In this document: positions 47,696-56,936 of the stretch, piece by piece
Position numbering within the stretch: the stretch's first letter is position 1
How the letters are laid out: each line of letters opens with the position of its first letter
NCBI GenBank assembly: GCA_903928115.1
Contig: CAIYPP010000001.1
Coordinates: forward strand, 22,021 to 86,020
DNA: 64,000 nt
Direction: 5' to 3'
From: an uncultured Planctomycetota bacterium
GTDB lineage: Bacteria > Planctomycetota > UBA1135 > GCA-002686595
Program-made: the position numbers and the translations under genes
Notes under the pieces: model-generated
Seen by the model: the letters and a program-made list of their open reading frames with translations, nothing else
Told to the model about the DNA's origin: nothing
The model's database searches: none

Positions 47696-49222
47696 ATGAA
47701 GATCCTCGCTCGCTTGCTCGCTCTCGGCCTCGCCCTCGCTGTCGCTGCGGGGCCAGCTCTCGCCACTTGGTCGATCGTCGCGGTCAACACTCGCACGCGT
47801 GAAGTGTGCATCTCGTCGGCGACGTGCCTCTCCAACTTCAACCTGCGGCTCAACCTGCCGGTGATGCGACCGGGGATCGGCGGCGCCGTCTCGCAAGCGT
47901 TGGTCGACACGGGTGCGGTGAACCGGCAGATCATGTGGAACGGGCTCAACGCGGGGCTCGCGCCGCAGCAGATCTTGCAGCAGCTGCTCGGCGTGCAGGC
48001 CGCGCAGTCGCGACAGTTTGGCATCGTGAACTTCGTCGATGCGCCGGTGACGTTCTCCGGTTCGCAGACGATCCCCGCGAACCCGGGCGTGACGGGCGTC
48101 GTCGGCGAGTGGCGCTACGCGATCCAAGGCAACATCCTCACGGGCAATCAAGTCGTGATCGCGGCCGAGCAGGCGTTCCTCTCGACGCAGGGTGACATCG
48201 GGCAGAAGGTGATGGCGGCGATGGAGGCCGCGCGCTTCTGGGGCGGCGACGGCCGCTGCTCGTGCAGTGACACGGCGCCGACCTCGTGCGCGCTGCCGCC
48301 CGCGGAGCCATTCTCCAGCGCCTACACGGGCTTCTTCTTGATCTCGCGCGTCGGCGACACGGGAGGCTCGGTCTGCAATTCCAGCTCGGGCTGCGCGCAG
48401 GGACAGATGTACGCGGCGCTCAACGTGATCGGGAACTCGACCACGCCGGATCCGATTCTCACGCTGCGCACGCAGTACAACGCGTGGCGCGCGGCGCTCT
48501 CGGGTCGCCCGGACCACATCCGCAGCGAGACGCTTCCTGACCGCGTGTCGCTTCCTGCGGATGGGCGGACGCAGTCCGAGGTGACGATCTTCCTGCGCGA
48601 CCTCGAAGGCGTACCCGTGGGCCACGGCGGCGCGACGGTGACGTTGACGAGCGTGGCGGGTGGGGCGACCACGAGCCTCGCGAGCGCTCCGGTCGACAAC
48701 GGTGACGGGACCTACACCTTCCGGTTGCGCGCGGGCCTCACTCCGGGGGTCAGCCGCTATCGCGTCGTCGTCAATGACGGCATCTCGCCGGTCACCTTGT
48801 GGCCGGAGCTCACGATGCGCGTCGATCCGCGCACGCCCGTGCACTGTGGCCTCGACGAGCTCTCGCTGAGCGCGCCGCGCCCGGTTCCGCTCACGGTCAA
48901 CGCCGGACACAGCCCGCTGCCGCGTGCCTACGTGCTCCTTGGCACCACGGCGGGCACCACACCGGGGCTCCAGGTCGGCAGCTTGAGCCTGCCGCTCAAC
49001 TCTTCGCGACTGCTTCGCTTCACCGCCGCGAACTTCAATGAGCCCGAGCTCTCGCGCTCTTTCAGCGCACTAGGACCCTCGGGTCGCGCGGAGGCGTGGT
49101 TCCGTCTCGATCCGCACGTCATGGCGCTCCTCGCGGGAACGAGCATCGACTGGTCGGGAGTGCTGTTCACTCCCAGCGGGCGCTCCGCGCTTCCGCCGGT
49201 ACGCCTCAACCTCGTGCCCTGA
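47696..49222 (+). CDS. Secreted DUF1028 (Ntn-hydrolase-like) protein
   Basis: 508 residues with a signal peptide (MKILARLLALGLALAVAAG ... ALA). Right after the predicted cleavage comes TWSIVAVNTRTREVCIS, the conserved start of DUF1028 proteins, where the exposed Thr would be the Ntn nucleophile. The DUF1028 domain runs to about residue 260 (GFFLISRVGDTGGSV). An Ig-like domain (about 285-375) and a beta-rich C-terminal domain follow. It is probably a secreted hydrolase of unknown substrate. Confidence 0.83.
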   Translation: MKILARLLALGLALAVAAGPALATWSIVAVNTRTREVCISSATCLSNFNLRLNLPVMRPGIGGAVSQALVDTGAVNRQIMWNGLNAGLAPQQILQQLLGVQAAQSRQFGIVNFVDAPVTFSGSQTIPANPGVTGVVGEWRYAIQGNILTGNQVVIAAEQAFLSTQGDIGQKVMAAMEAARFWGGDGRCSCSDTAPTSCALPPAEPFSSAYTGFFLISRVGDTGGSVCNSSSGCAQGQMYAALNVIGNSTTPDPILTLRTQYNAWRAALSGRPDHIRSETLPDRVSLPADGRTQSEVTIFLRDLEGVPVGHGGATVTLTSVAGGATTSLASAPVDNGDGTYTFRLRAGLTPGVSRYRVVVNDGISPVTLWPELTMRVDPRTPVHCGLDELSLSAPRPVPLTVNAGHSPLPRAYVLLGTTAGTTPGLQVGSLSLPLNSSRLLRFTAANFNEPELSRSFSALGPSGRAEAWFRLDPHVMALLAGTSIDWSGVLFTPSGRSALPPVRLNLVP

Positions 49223-49244
49223 GCGAGCTGGAAGCCGCGCGGGG

Positions 49245-50039
49245 CTAGCTCGCGCGGATCTTCGACGCGATCTCGTCCCACAGCGCGCCGCGGGCGCCGA
49301 GCGAGCGTGCAGCCGCGTCGAGCGAGCGTGCGCGCGTCGCAGCGTCGGTCATGCAGTGCGAGCGGAAGAGCTTGGCGGCCATCGGGCCGTGCTCATCCCC
49401 GTCGACGACCACGTGGCGGTCGAGGTACCACAAGAGTGTCTTCACTTGACGAGCTTGAGCCTCGTCCCGCGACAGTCCCTCGATCAGCGGGCGGAAGGTC
49501 GAGGGGATGATCTCCTCGCGGCCGAGCGTGAAGGCCGCGATGCGCTCCGGCAGGCTCGACTCGCAGATCTCGAGCGTCGTGCGTGTGAACTCCTTCGAGG
49601 CACGCGGCGCGTCGGCGCGCGCGAGCGCTTCACGCCACGCGAGCCCGCGCTGCAGATCGCGCTGGAACCCGAGGATGCCTTCGATGTCGGCGCCGCACTC
49701 GCGCATCGCGTCCAAGTAGATCGCGTAGTGGCTCTTGTAGGTGCCATCAGGGCCGAGGTCGGACTCCTCCCCAACGGTGATCTCGTTGATGAGGCGCGCC
49801 GCGTCGACGTCGGGCTTGGGCAGCCACGGCCACGCAGCCGGAGCGAGCTCGCGCTGGATGGACTTCAGGAGCGACATGAAGTCCCACACGCACCAGACGT
49901 GGTGCACCATGAAGGTGCGGATGTCGTCGAGCTTGGCGAAGCTCCCGTGCAGGGGATGCTCCGTGAGCCGTCGCGAGAGCTGCGCGACGAAGGCGGACTT
50001 CGAGTCCGACGGGACGAACGCGTCTTGGAGGGTCGCCAT
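49245..50039 (-). CDS. DUF3050 (haem-oxygenase-fold) protein
   Basis: 264 residues from the ATG at 50039; another ATG four codons upstream is separated from it by a run of eight G/C bases. The DUF3050 pattern is clear: HPLHGSFAKLDDIRTFMVHH, then VWDFMSLLKSIQRELAP and the INEITVGEESDLGPDG segment, with a later VVDGDEHGPMAAKLF. The family is predicted to be a haem-oxygenase-like all-helical fold with a metal site from His and Glu residues. It lies 102 bp downstream of the FadJ-like gene. Confidence 0.85.
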   Translation of the reverse strand: MATLQDAFVPSDSKSAFVAQLSRRLTEHPLHGSFAKLDDIRTFMVHHVWCVWDFMSLLKSIQRELAPAAWPWLPKPDVDAARLINEITVGEESDLGPDGTYKSHYAIYLDAMRECGADIEGILGFQRDLQRGLAWREALARADAPRASKEFTRTTLEICESSLPERIAAFTLGREEIIPSTFRPLIEGLSRDEAQARQVKTLLWYLDRHVVVDGDEHGPMAAKLFRSHCMTDAATRARSLDAAARSLGARGALWDEIASKIRAS

Positions 50040-50141
50040 GGGGGGGGACATGAGCGTAGACCGCAGCGCGCGATCTCGAAAGTGGCGAAGGTGGGCCGCG
50101 AGGCCGTCGAGACGGGCTCCAAGCCGCTCGATTCGACCGAA

Positions 50142-52325
50142 TCAGGTGCGCGCGAGGGAGCGGAGCAGTGGCGCAGGGTCGAAGCGCTCTCGCGCGCCGT
50201 CGCGCTGACGCACGTCGGGAAGCGCCGCGAGTTCTTCGAGTCGGGTCACGACCTCCGCCGTGCCGCGGGCGTGGACGTAGCGCAGCGCGCCGCCGAGGAA
50301 GGGCGGGAAGCCCATGCCGAACACGGTGGCGAGGTCGAGCTCCTCCGCGCTGGCGACGACGCGCTCTTCGAGGCAGCGCGCGGCCTCGTTCACGAGGGCG
50401 AGCACGAGCCGATCGCGCACGAGCTCGGCGTCGATCGCCATCGTCGCGCGACGGGCTAGCTGGGCGTCGGCGGCCGGATTCCAGTCGAGCTTGCGCGGGC
50501 GGCCGGAGCGCGGGTCCTGCGCGTAGCGGAAGAAGCCGCCGCCGCCCTTCTTGCCGCGCAGTCCAGCGGCGGCGAGGCGCGCCGCGAGCGGACTCGACTG
50601 CATGCGTGCGCCGTAGCCCGCGGCGAGAGATGCGGCCGCGTGCGACGCAATGTCCAAGCCGACTTCGTCGAGCAGCTCCAGCGGCCCCATCGGCAGTCCA
50701 AAGTCGCGCGCGGCGCGCTCGATCGCTTCGTGGGGGACCCCGAGCTCGAGCATGCGCACCGCCTCGTCGAGGTAGGGACCGAGCACGCGGTTCACGAGGA
50801 AGCCCGGGACGTCGGCGACGACGATCGGCGTCTTTCCGAGTGCGAGGGCCAGCTTCGCGGTCGCTGCGATCACCTCGTCCGAGGTCTCCCGTCCGCGCAC
50901 GATCTCGACGAGCGGCATCGCGTGCACGGGGTTGAAGAAGTGCATCCCGACGACGCGCGCGGGGTTCGGGAGTCCGTCCGCGATCTCGGTCACGGAGAGC
51001 GAGGAGGTGTTGGTGGCGAGGATCGCGTCGGGACTCACCTGCGCGGCCGCCTGTGCGAGCACCGCGCGCTTCACGTCGAGTCGCTCGGCGACGGCCTCCA
51101 ACACGAGCTCGGCGCGTGCGAGTCCGTCGATCGCGGTCGAGGTCTCGAGTCGATCGATCGAGCGGCGTGCTTCGTAGGGCTCGACGATGCGCTTGCGCCG
51201 AGCCTTTTCGACGCGCGCGGCGTGTGCGACCTGCGCGGCGTCGAGTGCTGCGCGCGAGAGATCGCAGAGTCGCACGATCCCGACGCGCTCCGCGAACAGG
51301 CCCGCGATCGCTCCGCCCATGACGCCCGCGCCGACTACGCCCGCGCGGGAAATGGAGCGCGCTTCGCTTCCATCGCTCCGACGCGCGAGCTTTTTCTGCG
51401 CTTCGCTCGCTTGGAACAGGAACACGAGGCTCTTGCACACGGGGCCGACCGCGAGCTCTCCGAGCGCGCGCGCCTCGCTCTCGAGCCCGCGCGCGAGCGG
51501 AGTCGACGGTGCGCGCACGATGAGCTCGAGCGCACGCTCCGGCGCCGGATAGCGGCCCTTCGTTTGCGCACGCAGGTTCTTGCGCGCGGTCGCCGAGATC
51601 ACGGCGAGGGCGAGCGGATTGCGGTCCACGAGCCAGCCGCGCGCGCCACGGCTGCGACGCGGATCGCGCTCACGGCCCATGGCGATGTCGCTCGCGATGC
51701 GGACGAGGTCTTGAGGCGCGCACAGACGGTCGACGAGCCCGAGCGCGCGGGCTTCGCGCGGCGGATACAGCTTGCCGGAGAGGATCGCTGCGAGCGCGCT
51801 CGGCACTCCGACGCGTCGCGGCAGGCGTTGGCAGCCACCCCAGCCCGGCAAGATCCCAAGGCGCGTCTCGGGCAGGCCGATGCGCGAGCGCGGATGGTCC
51901 GCGAGCACGATCGCATCGCAGGCGAGGGAGAGCTCGAACGCTCCGCCGGGTACAGGCCCACCGACGGCGGCGATCTTGCGCATGCGCAGGCGCGCGAGAC
52001 GCTCGAACAGGGACTGCCCGAAGCGAGCAAGCTCGGTGGCGAGCTCGGCGCTTGCGAGGCTGCGGATCGCGTCGATGTCGGCACCTGCCACGAAGTCGAG
52101 CGGCTCGCGGCCGGTGAGGACGAGCGCCGTGAGCTGCGTGTCGCGCTCGAGCTCAGCGAGGGCCAGCTCGAGGTCGCGCAGCAGCGGACGGTCGAACACC
52201 GCCGTGCGCCGATGCGGCGGCGCGAGGCGGAGAATCGCGAGTCCGCGCTCGGGCCGCTCCACGCGAACGCACGCGCCTGACGGAGGCTCGTCTTCCGGTG
52301 CGGCCATGCGCTCGAGCACGTTCAT
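50142..52325 (-). CDS. fadJ: Fatty-acid oxidation multienzyme: enoyl-CoA hydratase / 3-hydroxyacyl-CoA dehydrogenase
   Basis: 727 residues from the ATG at 52325 that overlaps the thiolase stop. An enoyl-CoA hydratase domain (about 20-210) has GGPVPGGAFELSLACDAI and ETRLGILPGWGGCQRLPRR. A 3-hydroxyacyl-CoA dehydrogenase follows, with GVVGAGVMGG at about 327-336 and NTSSLSVTEIADGL ... GMHFFNPVHAMPLVEIV. The C-terminal dehydrogenase domain ends in FGMGFPPFLGGALRYVHARG. It performs the hydration and oxidation steps of beta-oxidation, supplying the thiolase encoded immediately upstream. Confidence 0.92.
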   Translation of the reverse strand: MNVLERMAAPEDEPPSGACVRVERPERGLAILRLAPPHRRTAVFDRPLLRDLELALAELERDTQLTALVLTGREPLDFVAGADIDAIRSLASAELATELARFGQSLFERLARLRMRKIAAVGGPVPGGAFELSLACDAIVLADHPRSRIGLPETRLGILPGWGGCQRLPRRVGVPSALAAILSGKLYPPREARALGLVDRLCAPQDLVRIASDIAMGRERDPRRSRGARGWLVDRNPLALAVISATARKNLRAQTKGRYPAPERALELIVRAPSTPLARGLESEARALGELAVGPVCKSLVFLFQASEAQKKLARRSDGSEARSISRAGVVGAGVMGGAIAGLFAERVGIVRLCDLSRAALDAAQVAHAARVEKARRKRIVEPYEARRSIDRLETSTAIDGLARAELVLEAVAERLDVKRAVLAQAAAQVSPDAILATNTSSLSVTEIADGLPNPARVVGMHFFNPVHAMPLVEIVRGRETSDEVIAATAKLALALGKTPIVVADVPGFLVNRVLGPYLDEAVRMLELGVPHEAIERAARDFGLPMGPLELLDEVGLDIASHAAASLAAGYGARMQSSPLAARLAAAGLRGKKGGGGFFRYAQDPRSGRPRKLDWNPAADAQLARRATMAIDAELVRDRLVLALVNEAARCLEERVVASAEELDLATVFGMGFPPFLGGALRYVHARGTAEVVTRLEELAALPDVRQRDGARERFDPAPLLRSLART

Positions 52326-53611
52326 CGCACGCGCTCCAGTACGACCGCCCCGCCCTGACCGCCGCCGATGCACAGCGTCGCGAGCCCGAGCTCGACGTCG
52401 CGCGCGATCATCTCGTGTGCGAGTGTGAGCACGATGCGCGCACCGCTTGCACCGACGGGGTGTCCGAGCGCGATCGCGCCGCCGTTGACGTTGAGCCGAG
52501 CGGGGTCGAGCTCGCCGAGAGCGCGGCCGAGGCCGAGCTCGCTCTTGGCGAACGCATCGCTCGCGAAGGCGCGCTGGCAGGCGAGCACTTGGTGCGCGAA
52601 GGCTTCGTTCAGCTCCACGACGCCGAGATCCGACACCGTGCACTTCGCCTCGCGCAGCGCGAGCGCGGTCGCGAACACGGGACCGAGCCCCATGCGCGCG
52701 GGCGCGAGCCCCGCGTAGGCGAACGCGCGGATGCGCGCGAGGGGTGTGAGACCGAGGGTTCGCGCTCGTTCCTCGCTCGCGACGAGCAGCGTGCAGGCTC
52801 CGTCGGTCACCTGCGACGAGTTCCCGACGGTCACGACGCCGTCGGGCTTCTCGAAGTAGGGCTTGAGCCGCGCGGCGGCCTCGAGCGTCTGCCCCTCGCG
52901 GATTCCGTCGTCGGCGAGCAGGCTGTCGCGCGCTCCCGTGGGCAAGATCGCCGCGATCTCGCGCTCGAAGCGCCCTGCCTTGCGCGCGGCGGCTGCGCGC
53001 GTATGGCTCTCGACGGCGTAGCGATCGCCTTCTTCGCGCGAGAGTCCGAACTCGCGCGCGAGGCGCTCGACCGCGCTGCCCATGATCAGCCCGCACGTGG
53101 GGTCGGTCAGTCCTTCGACCAGCGCGATGCGCGGCTTCAGGTGCCAAGGACGGAAGCGCGCGAGCGCCGCGAGACGCTGGCCGAACGAGCGCGCGCGCGA
53201 CAGGCGCTCGAACATGTCGGTCATGTCGCGCCCGAAGACGAGCGGATAGCCGCTCATCGACTCCACGCCGCCGGCGAGGAAGAGCTCGCCCCGCCCCGCG
53301 AGGATGCGCGTGGCTGCGGCGGTGATCGCTTCCATGCCGCTCGCGCAGTTGCGGCCGAGCGTGACCGCGGGAACGTGCTGCGGCACGCCGGCGCGCAGCG
53401 CGACCACGCGCGCGATGTTCACTTGATCGAAGGGCTGCCCGACGCAGCCGAGCAGCACTTCGTCGAGCATCCCCGCGTCGATACCGCTCTGCGCAAGCGT
53501 CTCGCGTGCGGCGACCGCGCCCACGCGCGCCGCATCGTCGCGCTTCAGCGCTCCGCCCGCCTTGCAGAAAGGCGTGCGTCGGCCGCTCGCGATGACGATG
53601 CTGCGGTTCAT
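52322..53611 (-). CDS. fadI: Acetyl-CoA acyltransferase (thiolase)
   Basis: 429 residues. Thiolase I/II fold: nucleophile Cys89 in [11 protein letters not shown], then [18 protein letters not shown], catalytic His in [14 protein letters not shown], and the second Cys in [10 protein letters not shown]. The start ATG overlaps the preceding stop and its own stop overlaps fadJ. It cleaves 3-ketoacyl-CoA with CoA. Association with FadJ and an acyl-CoA synthetase indicates a complete three-gene degradative operon, resembling fadI more than acetoacetyl-CoA thiolases. Confidence 0.92.
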   Translation of the reverse strand: MNRSIVIASGRRTPFCKAGGALKRDDAARVGAVAARETLAQSGIDAGMLDEVLLGCVGQPFDQVNIARVVALRAGVPQHVPAVTLGRNCASGMEAITAAATRILAGRGELFLAGGVESMSGYPLVFGRDMTDMFERLSRARSFGQRLAALARFRPWHLKPRIALVEGLTDPTCGLIMGSAVERLAREFGLSREEGDRYAVESHTRAAAARKAGRFEREIAAILPTGARDSLLADDGIREGQTLEAAARLKPYFEKPDGVVTVGNSSQVTDGACTLLVASEERARTLGLTPLARIRAFAYAGLAPARMGLGPVFATALALREAKCTVSDLGVVELNEAFAHQVLACQRAFASDAFAKSELGLGRALGELDPARLNVNGGAIALGHPVGASGARIVLTLAHEMIARDVELGLATLCIGGGQGGAVVLERVR

Positions 53612-55089
53612 GACTTCGGCCGGCGGTCGAGGAAGCGCTTCTCCTTCATCGCGCTCTCCATGCCGAGGTGCTCGAGCATTTCGTGCAGCGAGAGCACCGT
53701 CACCTTGTTCGGGGCGATTTCCGTGGCGTTCGCGAGATCGCGCTCCACGCGCGCAGTGAGGTCCGCCACGTCGACGCCGATGCGCGGTGCGAGGCGCACT
53801 TCGAGCTGGTCGAGCTCGAGCGGATCGTCGTTGCGCTTGTAGATCACGACCTGCCACTCTTCGACATCGCGCATCGACGCGAGCACCGAGCCCATGACCG
53901 AGAGGTCGACCAAGGTGCCCTTGATCTTGGTGAGCGAGAGCGAGTGCTGCTCGCTGACGCGGCGCAGCTCGGCGCCGATGCGCGGCAAGGTGCGGCCGCA
54001 GGTCGGGCACGGCTTCCACGAGATCCCGCCGACGCACAGGTCGCCCGTGCGGTAGCGCAGCACGCAGGTGCCGTGGCCGAGGATTCCGGTGTAGACGAGC
54101 TCGCCGTCGCTCTCTTCCGGAAGGACCGCGCCAGTCTTGGGATCGATCACCTCGAACACGCCGAGGTCGGGGTGCAGGTGGTATCCGGTCGAGCGGTTGT
54201 CCGCGCTCGGGCACTCCGCCCACGCCATGCGCGCCTCGGTGAAGCCGTAGGTGCCGACGATGCGCACCTCGCCCGCGCCGCCCTTGCGCAGACACTCGAC
54301 CATCTTGTCCTTGAGGCCGGGCGGCACTTTTTCCGCGCCGAGGATCACCGTGCGCACGTTCGCGAAGCTCGTACCGAGCTCGTTGCCGCGGCGGAGAACG
54401 TGGTAGGTGAAGCCCGGGGTGCCGACGATGACTGTGGGGTTGAGGCGATCGAAGAGCCGCAGCGAGCCGTCGGTGCCCATCACCTTGCCGCCGCCGGAGG
54501 GGACGACGAGGGCGCCAGTCTCGAAGCCGCCGAGCGTCACGGCCCAGAACGCAAGGTGCGGTGCGAAGGGGAACAAGTTGACGATGCGATCGCGCGCCGG
54601 GTCGAGGCCCGCGATGTCGAACATGCGCGCGATGCCCTGCTGGAGCACCTGCAGGTCGAAGGGCGTGTACGCGAAGCCCACGGGCTCGCTGGAACGGCCC
54701 GTGGTGAAGGTGAGGAAGTTGGGCGTGTAGCGGAAGCGCACGGCCTCGCGCGCGCGGGAGCCGCCGAGCACGAGCGCGAGCTTGCGCAGGAACGGCCAGT
54801 GGGCGCGGATGCGATCCGGCGACGGGCGCAGCACGAAGTCGTAGCGCGTCTCGGGCGTCGACTGCGCGCGCAGCAGGTCCTGCTTCGTCGTGAACGGCAG
54901 GCGCGCGAGGTCGGCGACGCGCTCGATCGACTCGGGGCGCACGCCGGCCTCGTCGAACACGCGGCGGTAGTGCGCGGAGAAGGGGTAGAGCTCTTCGCGC
55001 ACGAAGCGCGCGAGCGCCGCGTCCTGCACCGCGTGCAGGCCGCTTCGGGGGAGGCGGGCGAGCGTGGCCCAGTCGCGCGGGGTGCCCAT
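53608..55089 (-). CDS. PaaK-like acyl/aryl-CoA ligase (AMP-forming)
   Basis: 493 residues from the ATG at 55089 (MGTPRDWATLARLPRSGLHA). PaaK-type adenylate-forming enzyme: VREELYPFSAHYRRVFDEAG near the start, the phosphate loop TFTTGRSSEPVGF, GTYGFTEARMAWAEC, and the ELVYTGILGHGTCVLRYRTGDL segment. A CPTCGRTLPRIG zinc-knuckle-like piece is typical of phenylacetate-CoA ligase relatives. It probably activates the carboxylic acid that the thiolase and FadJ then degrade. The acid (aromatic or aliphatic) cannot be told. Confidence 0.85.
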   Translation of the reverse strand: MGTPRDWATLARLPRSGLHAVQDAALARFVREELYPFSAHYRRVFDEAGVRPESIERVADLARLPFTTKQDLLRAQSTPETRYDFVLRPSPDRIRAHWPFLRKLALVLGGSRAREAVRFRYTPNFLTFTTGRSSEPVGFAYTPFDLQVLQQGIARMFDIAGLDPARDRIVNLFPFAPHLAFWAVTLGGFETGALVVPSGGGKVMGTDGSLRLFDRLNPTVIVGTPGFTYHVLRRGNELGTSFANVRTVILGAEKVPPGLKDKMVECLRKGGAGEVRIVGTYGFTEARMAWAECPSADNRSTGYHLHPDLGVFEVIDPKTGAVLPEESDGELVYTGILGHGTCVLRYRTGDLCVGGISWKPCPTCGRTLPRIGAELRRVSEQHSLSLTKIKGTLVDLSVMGSVLASMRDVEEWQVVIYKRNDDPLELDQLEVRLAPRIGVDVADLTARVERDLANATEIAPNKVTVLSLHEMLEHLGMESAMKEKRFLDRRPKS

Positions 55090-55410
55090 GGAGGAGAGGC
55101 TGAGGCGCAATCTCGCGGATCTCAAGCGTCGATCGTCCCGATCCTTCGAGTTTCGGGCCATCCGAGGGGGCTTGGGACGGGCGGGGGATCGCGGTCGGGG
55201 TCTGCTGCTCGCGATTCCCTTGCTTCTGCGTCTTGGCTCGCGCGGGGGAGTTCCCCCCTCTCGCGAGCTCGCGGAGCCGCGCAATTTCTCCAGTTTTCGC
55301 GCGACGTTGGAGCGCGCCGCGCGAGGGACAGCCGGGTCGCCCGGGAAGGAGCGGCCCGCGTCGAGCGGGCACGTCGTCCGCGGACGTCCCCGCTTCCCAT
55401 GGACTCGCCC

Positions 55411-55416
55411 TACTTG
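55411..55416 (+). promoter_or_regulatory. Candidate -10 box
   Basis: TACTTG, 9 nt before the ATG at 55426. The rest of the 336-bp divergent gap (55090-55425) shows no gene. Confidence 0.3.
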
Positions 55417-55425
55417 GACCTCGAC

Positions 55426-56028
55426 ATGTCCCTTCGACTCTCGAACGCACGACGCTCTCTCACGCCCAGCGCTCTCGCGTTGACGGCGCTCACCTCGACC
55501 GCGCTCGGCGCGCTCTCAGCTTCGCCGCTGGCGCTGTTGCCGCTGCCGCCGCAGGCCGGCCCGTGCGCAACGCTCGGCGTCCCGCCCTGCATCCCGGTGG
55601 GCGACTGTGTCGTCTACAGCTTTTGTCGGCCCGCGCTGCCTCCGGGGCAGGACTGGGTCGGCACGCACGGCGATCCCGTCGGCTTCGAGGACGACATGCT
55701 GTCCGACGACTTCCTCGGCTCGGCCGGCGGCAGTGGCGACGTCGCGACGATCGTGGTCTGCAACCACGGCGATCGACTCGTGACGTACCCTGCGCACGAG
55801 CGCCTCGACGGTGCGGGCGAGCAGGGCTCGCCGGAGATCTTCGTCCGCTGGACTGCGGTGTACACGGCCTCGGTCACGGTCACGCAGGGCCAGTCGAGCA
55901 GCGTCGGCGTCACGTCCACGGCCGGGGTCGGCGCCGGATCCTCGACCTCGACGAGCATCGGGACTTCGCGCACGGCGCTGCGCTACGCGTGGCACACCTC
56001 CAGCACGGTGCAGGTGCTGCCGTGCTGA
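55426..56028 (+). CDS. Secreted small hypothetical protein
   Basis: 200 residues from the ATG at 55426; an in-frame ATG nine codons upstream exists. A long Ala/Leu-rich signal region (SALALTALTSTALGALSASP) precedes a mature part with six cysteines and a Ser/Thr-rich, low-complexity end (GVTSTAGVGAGSSTSTS). No family is recognised. Its stop overlaps the next gene, so both are expressed together and the two may form a surface pair. Confidence 0.65.
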   Translation: MSLRLSNARRSLTPSALALTALTSTALGALSASPLALLPLPPQAGPCATLGVPPCIPVGDCVVYSFCRPALPPGQDWVGTHGDPVGFEDDMLSDDFLGSAGGSGDVATIVVCNHGDRLVTYPAHERLDGAGEQGSPEIFVRWTAVYTASVTVTQGQSSSVGVTSTAGVGAGSSTSTSIGTSRTALRYAWHTSSTVQVLPC

Positions 56029-56915
56029 TCGTCATTTCGAAGCGCAAGAGGTGGCTCGTGGTTGCCGCGGTCCTGCTCGCTGTCGGAGGCGGCGCGTGGA
56101 TGCTCGCCGAGCGCGACGAAGTTGCGCCGGAGGTCGTTCCTGCGGAGGAGGGCGCGCTCGAGCCCTCGCCCGAGTCCGTGCAGCCGCCGAACGAGCGAAC
56201 GGAGCTGGAGACCGGCGCGGTCGCGCCGGAAGACACGGCACGAACGACGGGTACGGCGAGCGCCGCTCCCGCGGCGCTCGGAAAGATCGTGGGGCGCGTG
56301 TTCGACGCGCACGGTGCGCCGCTTCCGGCTGCCTCCGTGCTTGCCGCTTCGCCCGGCGCGGACCTGTTCGCCGCGAGCTTCGCCACGACGAGCGACCGCG
56401 ACGGGTGGTACGAGCTGCGCGACGTCGCCGTCGGGCGCTACGAGCTCGGGGTGCGCCCCGCGGGGGTGCCGCTCGGCTCGACCGTGCTCGACGTCGTCGA
56501 GGTTCGCGCGGGCGAGACGGCCGTCGCCGACCTCGCCCTCCGCGGTGCGCGCACCGTCCGCGGCAGCTTCGAGTTCGCCGCGGAGTGGGACGAGATGGAC
56601 ATGTCGCTCGTGCGCGTCGTCCTGTGGCGCAAGGGAGAGTGGGGGAGCGCGGTTGCCCGCGGCTTCGCGTTCACGTCCCACGCCGAGCCGTGGCGCTCGG
56701 GCGGCTTCCGCTTCGAGGGGCTCGAGCCCGGCATCTACTCGCTCGAGGCGTGGCCCTACGTCGAGGAGGCCGATGTCTGGCGCGGCGAGGTGGACGTCAC
56801 GCTCTCGGACGTCGCGCTCCCGTGTCGAGCGCTCGGCCAAGACGGCGTGTGGCGAGAACGTGCCGTGGTCGACGCGCCACGCACGGCTTGGGAGCGCGAT
56901 CTAGGCGAGGACTGA
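56022..56915 (+). CDS. Single-pass membrane protein with carboxypeptidase-regulatory-like domain
   Basis: 297 residues from a GTG at 56022 overlapping the previous stop by 7 bases. After KRKRW comes one membrane helix (LVVAAVLLAVGGGAWMLA), an acidic Pro/Thr-rich stalk, and a carboxypeptidase-regulatory-like beta-sandwich (GKIVGRVFDAHGAPLPAASV ... DRDGWYELRDVAVGRYEL). A further beta-rich region follows (FRFEGLEPGIYSLEAWPY). Such proteins are typical extracytoplasmic domains of unknown role in Planctomycetota. Confidence 0.72.
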   Translation: MLIVISKRKRWLVVAAVLLAVGGGAWMLAERDEVAPEVVPAEEGALEPSPESVQPPNERTELETGAVAPEDTARTTGTASAAPAALGKIVGRVFDAHGAPLPAASVLAASPGADLFAASFATTSDRDGWYELRDVAVGRYELGVRPAGVPLGSTVLDVVEVRAGETAVADLALRGARTVRGSFEFAAEWDEMDMSLVRVVLWRKGEWGSAVARGFAFTSHAEPWRSGGFRFEGLEPGIYSLEAWPYVEEADVWRGEVDVTLSDVALPCRALGQDGVWRERAVVDAPRTAWERDLGED

Positions 56916-56936
56916 AACTCCTCCGCGATCCGCTCC

